From NCBI GenBank assembly GCA_964545715.1, contig CAZJHX010000046.1, positions 1 through 64,000 on the forward strand: 64,000 nt of DNA, read 5' to 3'. Origin of the DNA: CAZJHX01 sp964545715. GTDB lineage: Bacteria > Myxococcota_A > UBA9042 > GCA-2863065. A program made the position numbers and the translations under genes. Position 1 is the stretch's first letter. The number at the start of each line of letters is the position of its first letter. Below are positions 45,977 to 54,409 of the stretch, piece by piece. The notes beneath the pieces are model-generated. The model had not been told where the DNA came from and did no database searches. It was given only the letters and a program-made list of their open reading frames with translations.

Positions 45977-46038
45977 GTTGACACCGTGCGGTATCGGTCG
46001 GCAAGCTTCCCCGCGGAGAAGTAGTAGGACACAGCAAT

Positions 46039-46413
46039 ATGAAAGGGGTGTACTCGCGGCGGGTCATCGACCACTTCCGCAGTCCTCGAAACATGCGCGC
46101 CATGGCCGACGCCAACGGTCAGGGTCGTGCGATCAACAAGGCGTGCTCTGACGTCGTCCACATCTTTATCAAGGTGGAGGACGGGGTTGTCGCCGATATC
46201 AGCTTCAAGTCGCAGGGGTGCGTCGCGTGCATCGCGGCGGCCAGCATGACCACCGAGCTCGCGATGGGCGCCACAGTCGACAAGGCGTACGCCTTGGACA
46301 AGGCCGACATCATCGACGCGCTCGAGGGGATGCCGCCGCCGAAAGTGCAGTGCTCCATGATCAGCCCAACCGCCTTACGAGTCGCGATCGATGACTACCG
46401 CAGCAGCTCCTGA
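46039..46413 (+). CDS. IscU/NifU-type Fe-S scaffold-like protein
   Basis: 124 residues. The opening KGVYSRRVIDHFRSPRNMRAM is the classic IscU/NifU N-terminus. Three cysteine positions are retained in altered contexts: NKACSDVVHIF (usually GNPxCGD), SQGCVACIAAASMTTEL (usually GCxxSxASSS) and VQCSMISPTAL (usually HCSxLA). An extra Cys is present in GCVAC. It may assemble or carry a cluster, for example for the radical SAM enzyme encoded in the same region. The 3' end overlaps the next GT2 gene by 23 nt. Confidence 0.8.
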   Translation: MKGVYSRRVIDHFRSPRNMRAMADANGQGRAINKACSDVVHIFIKVEDGVVADISFKSQGCVACIAAASMTTELAMGATVDKAYALDKADIIDALEGMPPPKVQCSMISPTALRVAIDDYRSSS

Positions 46414-47095
46414 GCGCACCAAGCGCGTCAGCCTGGTGATCGCCGCGCACGACGAGGCGGATACGATCTCGGACGTGGTCGGGCGGGCGCGCGAGGCCAT
46501 CGGCGCCGACTTGTGCGAGGTGATCGTCGTCGACGACGGCTCGACAGACGCAACGGCCGCGGAGGCCGAGGGGGCGGCGGCGCGCGTGGTCAAGCTGTGG
46601 CCCAATCGCGGCAAGGGCGAGGCGCTGCGTGCCGGTATCGCGGAGTCCACCGGCGACTGGCTGGTGTTTATCGACGCGGACGGCCAGGACGACCCCGAGG
46701 AGATCCCGCTGCTGCTTGCCGAAGCGCGCGGCGACGCCGTCCTCGTGAACGGCTCACGCTTTCTGGGCGACATGCGTAGCGGCGCGATCAGCGTGCCGAA
46801 CTGGTTTGGCAACGTGTTTATGACCGGCGTGCTGGACGCGCTGTTTCTGGCCCGCATCACCGACAGCCAGGCCGGCTTTCGCGTGATCCGCGGTGATGTC
46901 GCCCGCGCGCTGCCCCTGCGCAGTACGGAGTACGAAATCGAGACAGAGATGCTGGCCAAGGTGCTGCGCGGCGGTCACCGGGTGATCGAGGTGCCGGTCA
47001 CGCGTTATCAGCGCGCGGCAGGGCGGACGGACTTTCGGCGTATCCGCAACGGGCTCCGCATCCTGGCTACGATCGTCCGTGAGCGTTTGTTATGA
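46391..47095 (+). CDS. GT2 glycosyltransferase
   Basis: 234 residues: VSLVIAAHDEADTISDVV, VIVVDDGSTDATAAEA, NRGKGEALRAGIAE, FIDADGQDDPEEIP (acidic metal motif, about residue 95), GSRFLGDMRSGAI, ITDSQAGFRVIRGDVA and EIETEMLAKVLRGGHRVIEVPVTRY. It is a soluble polyprenyl-phosphate sugar transferase-type GT-A fold. The ATG lies inside the end of the Fe-S scaffold gene, and its stop overlaps the wecB ATG (ATGA). It makes an activated lipid-sugar for the multi-TM enzyme downstream (inferred). Confidence 0.9.
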   Translation: MTTAAAPERTKRVSLVIAAHDEADTISDVVGRAREAIGADLCEVIVVDDGSTDATAAEAEGAAARVVKLWPNRGKGEALRAGIAESTGDWLVFIDADGQDDPEEIPLLLAEARGDAVLVNGSRFLGDMRSGAISVPNWFGNVFMTGVLDALFLARITDSQAGFRVIRGDVARALPLRSTEYEIETEMLAKVLRGGHRVIEVPVTRYQRAAGRTDFRRIRNGLRILATIVRERLL

Positions 47096-48225
47096 TCGCG
47101 CCGGTTCAACCAATGACGCGCCCCTACCGGATCGGCGTCGTGTTCGGCACACGGCCCGAAGTGATCAAGCTCTACCCCGTCCTGGCGGCGCTGCAGTCGC
47201 ACGTCGAGGACGGCTCGGTCGTCGTGCGCACCATCAGCACAGGCCAGCAGCGCGAGCTTTTGGCTCAGGTGCTGCGCCTGTTCGACTGCAAGGCCGACTA
47301 TGACTTCGACCTGATGCGCGACGGGCAGGCCCTGGCGCACGCTCACGCCCGCATGGTCACCAGCCTGACCGGCGTGTATCACGACGAGCACTTCGATCGC
47401 GTGCTGGTGCAGGGCGACACGCTGACGTCGTTCTCCGCTGCCATGTGCGCGTTTTATGCGCAGATCCCCGTCGCCCACATCGAGGCCGGGCTCCGCACCT
47501 GGGACATCGGGCACCCGTACCCTGAAGAGGTGCACCGCCGCTGGATAAGCGCGTGCTCGGACATTCACTTCTGCCCGACCGAGAGCGCCCGCCGCAACTT
47601 GATGGACGAGGGGATCCCGGCGCGGGACACGCTGCTGGTGGGCAACACCGTCATCGACGCCATGCGCCTGGTCGAGCACCGGGTTGCCCCACCGTCCGAG
47701 CTGCCGTCTCCGCGTGGGCGTCGCCTGTTTGTCACGGTGCATCGGCGCGAGAACCACGCCCGGCTGGAAGAGGACATTCTGCCGGCCATCGCGGCCATCG
47801 TGTGCGCCAACCCCGACCTGGACGTGGTCGTCAGCATGCACCCCAACCCGTGCGTGCTGGAGCCGACGCGACGCGCGCTGGGTCATCTGGAGCGGGTCCA
47901 CCTGACCGAGCCGCTGGACTACACGGAGTCGCTCGGGCTGGTCCGGCAGAGCACGCTGGTCGTCACGGATTCAGGCGGGCTGCAGGAAGAGGCGACGGCG
48001 CTGGGTACACCTGTGCTGGTCGTCCGCCGCCTGACCGAGCGAATGGAGGCGGTCTCTGCGGGCAACGCGCTGGTCATCGGCACCACCGCGGACGAGGTCG
48101 CCAATCGCATCCAGCGCGTGCTGGACGACGACGCATTGCGCGCCCGCATGTCGGTGCCGAGCGAGGTCTTCGGGGACGGCCATGCCGCCGACCGAATTGT
48201 GGCCCACCTGCTTGAGGATCTGTAG
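47092..48225 (+). CDS. wecB: UDP-N-acetylglucosamine 2-epimerase (non-hydrolysing)
   Basis: 377 residues, usual length. GT-B fold with VVFGTRPEVIKLYPVL at the N-terminus, VLVQGDTLTSFSAAM, AHIEAGLRTWDIGHPYPEEVHRR, VTVHRRENHA and VTDSGGLQEEATALGTPVLVVRRLTERMEAV. It converts UDP-GlcNAc to UDP-ManNAc for surface polysaccharide. The start overlaps the GT2 stop by ATGA. The later residues overlap the following membrane glycosyltransferase gene. Confidence 0.95.
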   Translation: MIAPVQPMTRPYRIGVVFGTRPEVIKLYPVLAALQSHVEDGSVVVRTISTGQQRELLAQVLRLFDCKADYDFDLMRDGQALAHAHARMVTSLTGVYHDEHFDRVLVQGDTLTSFSAAMCAFYAQIPVAHIEAGLRTWDIGHPYPEEVHRRWISACSDIHFCPTESARRNLMDEGIPARDTLLVGNTVIDAMRLVEHRVAPPSELPSPRGRRLFVTVHRRENHARLEEDILPAIAAIVCANPDLDVVVSMHPNPCVLEPTRRALGHLERVHLTEPLDYTESLGLVRQSTLVVTDSGGLQEEATALGTPVLVVRRLTERMEAVSAGNALVIGTTADEVANRIQRVLDDDALRARMSVPSEVFGDGHAADRIVAHLLEDL

Positions 48226-49780
48226 GACGAGCGCTTCCAGCCAAACAGGGCGCTTCAACGCACTGCTGCTGGCGGTCTGTGCCGTCACCTTCATCTTTGC
48301 GCTGCTGCGGTTTGACGGGCCCGCCAAGGGCTACTGGGACACGTACATCACGGCGCCGGCCATGTTTATGAACAAGGTGCCCGTGCAGTTTGTACTCAAG
48401 GACGACAAGCCTGCCTTCAATCCGCAGCTGAAGGGCGTTCTGCCCGATGACCTGGTCGACAAGGACGACTTCGGCATCATCACCAAGGACCAGCGCCTCG
48501 GTGGCGGGATCACGGCGTCCGTGCCGTACGCGATATTCGGTCAATTCGGCTTCCGTGTGCTCTTTGCGTTTGCGCTGATGCTCATAATTCCGTTGACGGT
48601 CCTGCTGGTGCGCGAGGTCGNNNNNNNNNNCGCGCCGGGCAACGATCTGGGCGGGTTGTTGGGCGGGGTGGCGCTGGCCTGGAACCCGTACATGCTCAAC
48701 GTGGATCGGCTGAACGCCAACGCGTTTTCGCTGCCGCTGATCCTGCTCCTGATGCTCATGTTGTTCCGCAAGGACATCAAGCTGGTGGCGACCGGGCTCA
48801 TCTTCGGCGTGCTGGCCGGCATCCGCAACGAGGCGGTGTGCTTTGTGCCGGCGATCATGTACTGGATGCTCAAGCCCGATGGTCAGCGCAGCTTTGTGCA
48901 GCGCTTCGGTCGCCTGTTTGTCATCGGCACGCTCACGGTCGTGGCGCTGTCGCCGATTCTGTATTGGAAGTGGTACGCCTTCGGGCACCCGCTCATGCAC
49001 CCCAGCCAGTACGCTCACTTCCAGGGCTTTCGGCCGGAGTTTGCCCACAGCTTCTTCGGCATCGCCTTTGAGTTCAACGGGTTGTTCAACTGGCCGCTGC
49101 ACACCGATCTGGTGCGCACGCCTCACTTCGGGTACCCGACCTATCTGCTGTTCCCGCTGGTCACCATCCGCGCGCTGGGCCTGCTCATCGTCGCGGTCGC
49201 ATTGTACGGCGTCGGGCACCTGTGGCGGGTGCGGCGCGACGTGCTGCTCTTCTGCGTGATCATGATGGCGCCGGTGTACATCCTGTTCGGGCCCCAGGAG
49301 AACTGGGAGGAGGTCAAGATGACCTTCATGCTGCTGGCGTGGCCGCCCATCGGGCTGTTTGTTGCCGCCGGAGTCGCCGGCATGCGTTCAGCCCCCGACC
49401 GCAAGCGCGCGTTTGCCGTCGCTGGTGCGCTGGTCGTGGCGACGTTCATCACAGTCAAGCTGCTGGGCATGGTGCACGCGCCTCAGGACATGCGGTGGTA
49501 CGTGCGCTTCCCCAACGCCGACATCGAGAAGAACCCCGCGGCACAGCACGGGTTGGACGAGACCGAGCGCAACGACTGGGTCTACTTCCAGAGCTTCGAG
49601 AGCGAGGCCGAGATCGAAAAGGAGCGGGCCAAGTTGAGCGCGGGATTGCCCTGGCCGGCCCTGTATCTGCCGTTGCAGTGGGACTTTGGCCGCGAGTGGG
49701 CTGAGATGAAAGACGAGGTGGGCAAGCGCGAGTTGGTGGTGCTCGAGATCTGGGGCTACATCTACGGGACTCGGCGATGA
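48182..49780 (+). CDS. Multi-TM membrane glycosyltransferase-like protein (contains assembly gap)
   Basis: About 532 codons including four undefined residues from the N-run at 48621-48630. The ATG at 48182 has a GGGGA 5 nt upstream and overlaps wecB by 44 nt; a TTG at 48212 is possible. About nine membrane segments are seen (NALLLAVCAVTFIFALL first; LLIVAVALYGVGHL, LLFCVIMMAPVYILF later), followed by a soluble C-terminal region (about residues 440-532). GT-C topology, but the catalytic acidic loop falls near the gap (residues 40-110). The reading frame is the same on both sides of the ten Ns, which may be coincidence because the gap length is nominal. The stop overlaps the MBL gene by ATGA. 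Confidence 0.7.
   Translation: MPPTELWPTCLRICRTSASSQTGRFNALLLAVCAVTFIFALLRFDGPAKGYWDTYITAPAMFMNKVPVQFVLKDDKPAFNPQLKGVLPDDLVDKDDFGIITKDQRLGGGITASVPYAIFGQFGFRVLFAFALMLIIPLTVLLVREVXXXXAPGNDLGGLLGGVALAWNPYMLNVDRLNANAFSLPLILLLMLMLFRKDIKLVATGLIFGVLAGIRNEAVCFVPAIMYWMLKPDGQRSFVQRFGRLFVIGTLTVVALSPILYWKWYAFGHPLMHPSQYAHFQGFRPEFAHSFFGIAFEFNGLFNWPLHTDLVRTPHFGYPTYLLFPLVTIRALGLLIVAVALYGVGHLWRVRRDVLLFCVIMMAPVYILFGPQENWEEVKMTFMLLAWPPIGLFVAAGVAGMRSAPDRKRAFAVAGALVVATFITVKLLGMVHAPQDMRWYVRFPNADIEKNPAAQHGLDETERNDWVYFQSFESEAEIEKERAKLSAGLPWPALYLPLQWDFGREWAEMKDEVGKRELVVLEIWGYIYGTRR
48621..48630. other. Assembly gap (ten Ns)
   Basis: Exactly ten undefined bases interrupt the membrane glycosyltransferase gene. The size is a scaffolder convention, so the true distance is unknown and the coding frame across it is not proven. 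Confidence 0.98.
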
Positions 49781-50559
49781 CCGCTGCGCCTCTGAGCATC
49801 ACGTTTCTGCGCACGTCGTCGGTGCTTATCGAGTACGAGGGCGCCACCATTCTGACCGATCCGTGGTTCCAGATGAGCATGCGCGGGCTGCCCGTGTTTC
49901 GTAAGCCGGGGATCGCGCTCGACGACCTACCGCAACTGGACGCCATCGTGGCCAGCCATCTGCACCGCGACCACTTCGACAAGGGGGCGGTCAAAAAGCT
50001 GGTTCACCGCGACCTCGACATCGTCGGCACGGTCGGCACCGCGGCGCACTGTCGCGAGCTGAATGTGAAAGTCCATGACCTGGCGCCATGGGAGCACACC
50101 CGGATCGGGCCGTTCGACATCACGGCGACCCCGGCCGAGCACACCGGACCGCCGCCGCCCGAGGTCAACTTCATGGTGGACGCCGGACCCTGGCGCGTGT
50201 TCTTCGGCGGCGACGCGAAGTGGAGCGCCGCCTACCGGCAGATATCGGAGCGCTTCGCCCGCATCGCCCTGGCCATACAGCCGATCGGCGGCACTTTGAT
50301 CTTTTGCCACCGCACCACCATTGCCCCGCACGACGCCGTGCGCGCATGCAACTACCTGCGCCCGCGTTGGGCGATCCCTATTCACGAGGGCGGCGAGTGG
50401 CTGCCCGTGCCTCCTGCCAGCTGGCACCCGGGGCGCAACCGGCACTTCATTCGCCAGTTGGCGCAGTCCGGCCTGCCGGTGCAGCCTTGCGTGCTGGCCC
50501 CGGGAGAGTCCGGTGTGTTTTCAGGGGATGAGGTTCAGAAGAGGCCCTGGGCCCCTTAG
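49777..50559 (+). CDS. MBL-fold metallohydrolase
   Basis: 260 residues. The metal motif ASHLHRDHFDKG (HxHxDH, about residue 60), then TPAEHTG (third His), FFGGDAKWS (metal-bridging Asp) and WAIPIHEGGEW (last His). Closest in style to the UlaG/NAPE-PLD-like branch, which hydrolyses phosphate esters or lactones. Start overlaps the preceding stop (ATGA). The stop shares TTAG with the convergent small Cys protein. In this neighbourhood a glycan or lipid intermediate is a plausible substrate, but none is shown. Confidence 0.87.
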   Translation: MTAAPLSITFLRTSSVLIEYEGATILTDPWFQMSMRGLPVFRKPGIALDDLPQLDAIVASHLHRDHFDKGAVKKLVHRDLDIVGTVGTAAHCRELNVKVHDLAPWEHTRIGPFDITATPAEHTGPPPPEVNFMVDAGPWRVFFGGDAKWSAAYRQISERFARIALAIQPIGGTLIFCHRTTIAPHDAVRACNYLRPRWAIPIHEGGEWLPVPPASWHPGRNRHFIRQLAQSGLPVQPCVLAPGESGVFSGDEVQKRPWAP

Positions 50560-50921
50560 CCGGCGGCCTGAACAGGCTCTGGGACGGCGTGTAGGGTCGG
50601 CACCGCCAGGGTGATCTCGCCGTCGGCGATCTCCACGGTCCTCACGTCATCGGTGAAGTCGACCGCGCACACGTCTTCGCGCGTCTCCCCCAGCCGGCCG
50701 TTGACGTTGATGTCCTCCAGCTGCAGGACCTCTTTCAGCTCGGTCTCGAAGACCGTCCGATGGAAGTCACGCACCTTGCGCAGTGATGGGATCGCCACGC
50801 TGGCGCCTGACAGCGCGACGCGCATGGCGCCGTGGTACCCGACAAAGACCGTGAGGCCCGCCAGATAGCGCTTCCAGGTGATCGGCTTGCCCGCGTTCTT
50901 TCCGCCACAACAATTAGCCAT
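50556..50921 (-). CDS. Small protein with N-terminal CCGGK motif
   Basis: 121 residues beginning MANCCGGKNAGKPITWKRYL. A hydrophobic patch follows (AGLTVFVGYHGAMRVALSG), then an acidic-aliphatic beta-rich C-terminus (LQLEDINVNGRLGETREDVCAVDF). The vicinal CC near the N-terminus could bind metal or be lipid-modified. It follows the PP-loop ATPase gene by 12 nt on the same strand, so the two are likely partners. No family recognised. Confidence 0.65.
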   Translation of the reverse strand: MANCCGGKNAGKPITWKRYLAGLTVFVGYHGAMRVALSGASVAIPSLRKVRDFHRTVFETELKEVLQLEDINVNGRLGETREDVCAVDFTDDVRTVEIADGEITLAVPTLHAVPEPVQAAG

Positions 50922-50933
50922 CGTGTCTCTCCC

Positions 50934-51818
50934 TTAGCTGGCCGCGGCCAGAGGTTTGTTGTCGGCAGCAGCGTCGGCTTTCGCGAACTGCTCTCGGCGG
51001 TGGGCCAGAAGCTCGGACAGCTTCACGCCCTTCTTGGCGAAGTACTCTTCGACGATCTTATTACAGATCGCCGCTTTCTCATCGATGAATCGCGTGACCT
51101 CGTGCTCGTCGTGCTTCACCTTCTTGTTGAACAGCAGGTACGGCATGTAATAGAGCTCGCCCGCCAGGCACGTCGGCTGGATGCACAGGTGGCGGTCCAT
51201 CACCTCGTAGCCCATGTTCAGGTCCCACTTGCGGATCAGCTCTTTGCTCTCGGCTCGCTGGATGTCGTAGACCGGCGTTCCGAAGTCCACGGTGAGGCTG
51301 TCGTAGAAGTGGTCGATCATCGTCAGCGAGACCAGCATCTGCTCGACCATCTCGTCGGTGTCGACGTTGGACCCGTCCGTCATGTACCGGACGCCGTTCT
51401 CCAGGCAGTAGATCGCGCTGCGCATGTGCATCGCCATCTTGCAGCCCATGAACCAGATGAACCCTGATTTGTAGCTCTTGTAGTCCTTGAGGACCGAGTT
51501 CACGAGGATCTGGTCGAAGTAGTCCTTGGTGGAGATGAGCGTGTAGGTGAAGCGGTTGCCCAGCTTCTCGTTCAGCTCCGTCACGCGCTTGTGCGTGCGG
51601 TCGTGATAGTAGTGCCCGTAGCCGTTCTTGTACGTGACCAGGTGCACCCGGTCATACATCTCGGCCAGCATGATCGCCGTCGCGGTGGAGTCGATTCCGC
51701 CGCTGAACATCAGTGTTATTTCGCGTTCATGCACGTCCGGAAAACCGGCGCCGCTACCCATCCGACCACTGGTCGGCTGAGTGGACAGCAGGACATCGTC
51801 TTGCGCCTGTGTACTCAT
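50934..51818 (-). CDS. PP-loop ATP pyrophosphatase-like protein
   Basis: 294 residues from the ATG at 51818 (GAAGGG just upstream); a GTG at 51836 is less likely. The ATP-binding PP-loop is LMFSGGIDSTATAIML (about residue 40). Later segments TDGSNVDTDEMVEQML and LCIQPTCLAGELYYMP are conserved-looking, the second with Cys residues that might bind zinc or a cluster. PP-loop enzymes adenylate a carbonyl or carboxylate (asparagine synthetase, QueC, N-acetylsugar amidotransferases, tRNA thiolases). The substrate here is unknown. Divergently arranged to the toroid-carbamoyltransferase-radical SAM operon. Confidence 0.85.
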   Translation of the reverse strand: MSTQAQDDVLLSTQPTSGRMGSGAGFPDVHEREITLMFSGGIDSTATAIMLAEMYDRVHLVTYKNGYGHYYHDRTHKRVTELNEKLGNRFTYTLISTKDYFDQILVNSVLKDYKSYKSGFIWFMGCKMAMHMRSAIYCLENGVRYMTDGSNVDTDEMVEQMLVSLTMIDHFYDSLTVDFGTPVYDIQRAESKELIRKWDLNMGYEVMDRHLCIQPTCLAGELYYMPYLLFNKKVKHDEHEVTRFIDEKAAICNKIVEEYFAKKGVKLSELLAHRREQFAKADAAADNKPLAAAS

Positions 51819-51902
51819 CCCTTCACACCTCTCCACCGGACATTGTCGCGATTCAAGGCGTCGAGATCAAATGGAACTTGTACGCCGTCAACCACCTGAG
51901 GC

Positions 51903-52823
51903 ATGCTGCCGGCCGTGGCCGCCCCCGATGAGACCGCCTTGAGAGGATGGATTTGCGCGCCCGCCATGCGCTCGGCGGACGGTCGCGTGCTGTCCTGGCT
52001 GAACGATGAGAACCCCGGCTATCCGTACGACGAGGCGACGGTGCTGGTCGCGCGTCTGCACGAGTGGATGGGGCACACGGACCGCGCCGCTGAGCTCCGC
52101 GCGGTTGTGGATGCACGGGTCCGCCGGTGGGGGCTGCTGGGGAGAGACGCCATCGGGTTTGTCTTCGATACGGCGCTGGCGCTTCCACTGCTGTCCGAGC
52201 CCGAGCCGGTCGCGTCGCGCCTGGCCGACATGCTGGGCACGCATCGCGTCGTGGATCGCGTGACTCGGCCCGGGTGGTGGTCACAGTCCTATGGTGCACA
52301 TCAGATCAAGGCGCTGTCGATGCTGGCGGGGTTTGGCCGTCGTGCATTGGCCGAGGAGCTGGCGCATCAATTGACCGCGCTGTGCTTCGACGGGCGGCGC
52401 TTTCACATTCACCCTGACAGCGGCGCGACCTATGTGCACAGCCACTGCTACGCGCTGGAGGGGCTGATCCGCCTGTCGTTGCACCCGGGCCCGGTGGGCG
52501 CCGGTGCGGACTGGCTGGCCGAGATTCAGCTGCCCGACGGCGCCTTGCCGGCCTGGGCTGGAGAGCATCAACAGGAGCAGCGCAACCCGGCGGACGTGGT
52601 GGCTCAAGCCGTCCGGATCTGGGCTGTCCAGGACGCGTCGCGTTATGCCGAGAACATCCGGCTGGGCCTGGCTCGCCTCGCCGCGCTGCAGGCGCCCAGC
52701 GGTGGCATTGCGTACACGGCGGGCAGCGCCGATCTCAACAGCTGGGTGGCCGTCTTTACCCTGCAGGCCCTCCGCTGGGCCGAGTTCCCGCCGTCGGCGC
52801 TGGAGCGGGAGCAGTTGATCTGA
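51903..52823 (+). CDS. Alpha/alpha-toroid (terpene cyclase/prenyltransferase-fold) protein
   Basis: 306 residues of paired helices with repeated aromatic motifs (GWWSQSYGAHQIKALSML, CYALEGLIRLSL, WLAEIQLPDGALPAWAGEHQ, RLAALQAPSGGIAYTAG, LNSWVAVFTLQALRWAEF). The QxxDGxxP/GG pattern is like the QW motifs of squalene-hopene cyclase-type toroids and related glycan or peptide-binding barrels. At 306 residues it is a single toroid. No DxDD or DDxxD catalytic motif is visible, so enzymatic activity is not certain. The stop overlaps the carbamoyltransferase start (TGATG). Confidence 0.72.
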   Translation: MLPAVAAPDETALRGWICAPAMRSADGRVLSWLNDENPGYPYDEATVLVARLHEWMGHTDRAAELRAVVDARVRRWGLLGRDAIGFVFDTALALPLLSEPEPVASRLADMLGTHRVVDRVTRPGWWSQSYGAHQIKALSMLAGFGRRALAEELAHQLTALCFDGRRFHIHPDSGATYVHSHCYALEGLIRLSLHPGPVGAGADWLAEIQLPDGALPAWAGEHQQEQRNPADVVAQAVRIWAVQDASRYAENIRLGLARLAALQAPSGGIAYTAGSADLNSWVAVFTLQALRWAEFPPSALEREQLI

Positions 52824-54409
52824 TGGCTCAGACCGTCCTGGGCCTCTGGGACGGACACGACGCGGGCATCGCATTGGTCCGCGACGGAGTCCTGGAGTTG
52901 GCGCTGAGCGAGGAGCGCCTGTCGCGCAAGAAGCGGGCGTCGGGCTTCCCATACCTGTCGCTGGCCAGATGCTGGAGTGAATGCAACCTGGACCCGGCCG
53001 AGGTCGACGTCGTCGCCGTGCCCGGGCGGTTTGGACGTCTGGTGCAGAGGGCCGGCGACGCGTTGTATCGCGCCTCGGACCCCGCCCGCGACGTATTGAG
53101 CCTCTCCTCCACGCTGATGCGCACGCTGGAGACGGGGATCTCTCGGATCCCGGGCTTGCGCGAGCTGGAGTCCCTGGGCAGCCACGGCGTGTTGGCGGCC
53201 CGCCTTCGACGACTCGGCGTACGGGCGCCGATTACCTGGGTGCCGCATCACGACGCGCACGCGTGGACTGCCCGCCTGGTAGCGCCCGCCGACGACGCGA
53301 TGCTGGTCACCATGGACGGCTACGGCGACGGCCTGGCGGGCACGGTTGACGCGTTTGGTCCGTCGCGTGAGGACTTTGCCAGTCCGCAACACAGCGTCGC
53401 GCTCGTGTACGGCGCGGTCACAACGGTGCTCGGATTCTCTGAAGGCGACGAAGGCAAGGTGATGGGCCTTGCCGCGTCCGGCGACCCGTCGGTGCTGCGC
53501 GACTGGTTTCGCCAGGTCATCGGCTACGGCTGCTGTGACCCGAAGCTGGGCGGGCGCCTCGGTCGCGAGGAGCTGTTGAGGCACCGTCGCGAGGACGTGG
53601 CGGCGGCGCTGCAGCACCGGGTGGAGGAGGTCATCACGGGTTGGATCGACGTGCGGCACAGAGGCCGGACGTCGCTGGCGGTCTCAGGCGGCCTGTTCGC
53701 CAACGTCTCCCTGAACGGCCGGCTGGCGGAGCGCTTCGACGCGCTGAGCGTCTTCCCTCACATGGGCGACGGCGGCCTGCCGGTGGGGGCGGCGGCGGCG
53801 GTGTGCGGCGGTTTTGACTTTGGACTGCCCTTCTATGGGCCGCGCTACACGACGGCGGACATCGAGACGGCCGCCGCGGCGGCGGGCCTGAGCCTGACCC
53901 GGGACGAGTATCCCGAGGACACGCTGCTGCGCTCTATCGAAGACGGCGCACTGTGCGGCCGCTTTGTCGGGCGGTCGGAGTATGGACCGCGCGCTCTGGG
54001 GCACCGCTCCATCTTGCTGCGCGCCGATCGGCTGGACCTGGCCGACACCTTGAACGCTCGACTGCAGCGCGACGAGTTCATGCCGTTTGCCCCGATTCGC
54101 CGTGCGGGCGCGGGCTCGCCGACGATGACGGTGGTGGTGGACGCAGACGCCGTCCTGCGCGAGCATTGCCCGGCTGCTGTCCACGTGGACGGCACCGCAC
54201 GGACCCAGATCGTGGATAAGCAGGTAGATCCCGGCATGAGCCGACTGCTCGAGCGCGCCGAATCCTGTGGGATGCCGGCGCTGATCAACACCAGCTTCAA
54301 CCGCCATGGCGAGCCCATCGTGGAGTCCCCAGCGGAGGCGATGTCCCTGGTCCGCGACGGCGTGCTCGAGCTGATGCAATGCGACGGCTTTGTGGTGCGG
54401 CGGCAGTGA
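52823..54409 (+). CDS. NodU/TobZ-type carbamoyltransferase (copy 2)
   Basis: 528 residues. VLGLWDGHDAGIALVRDG opens the Kae1-like domain. VPHHDAHAWTARL (about residue 150) supplies metal ligands; GDEGKVMGLAASGD follows. The C-terminal domain has EYGPRALGHRSILLR and INTSFNRHGEPIVESP. It uses carbamoyl phosphate and ATP to carbamoylate a hydroxyl. Clearly divergent from copy 1 (43996), so the two probably act on different positions or acceptors. It is the middle gene of a three-gene overlapping operon with the toroid and radical SAM genes. Confidence 0.93.
   Translation: MAQTVLGLWDGHDAGIALVRDGVLELALSEERLSRKKRASGFPYLSLARCWSECNLDPAEVDVVAVPGRFGRLVQRAGDALYRASDPARDVLSLSSTLMRTLETGISRIPGLRELESLGSHGVLAARLRRLGVRAPITWVPHHDAHAWTARLVAPADDAMLVTMDGYGDGLAGTVDAFGPSREDFASPQHSVALVYGAVTTVLGFSEGDEGKVMGLAASGDPSVLRDWFRQVIGYGCCDPKLGGRLGREELLRHRREDVAAALQHRVEEVITGWIDVRHRGRTSLAVSGGLFANVSLNGRLAERFDALSVFPHMGDGGLPVGAAAAVCGGFDFGLPFYGPRYTTADIETAAAAAGLSLTRDEYPEDTLLRSIEDGALCGRFVGRSEYGPRALGHRSILLRADRLDLADTLNARLQRDEFMPFAPIRRAGAGSPTMTVVVDADAVLREHCPAAVHVDGTARTQIVDKQVDPGMSRLLERAESCGMPALINTSFNRHGEPIVESPAEAMSLVRDGVLELMQCDGFVVRRQ

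Noticed and set aside
45978..45983. Perfect TTGACA hexamer before the IscU-like gene
   Set aside because: No -10-like sequence at 15-19 nt spacing, so I do not call a promoter.
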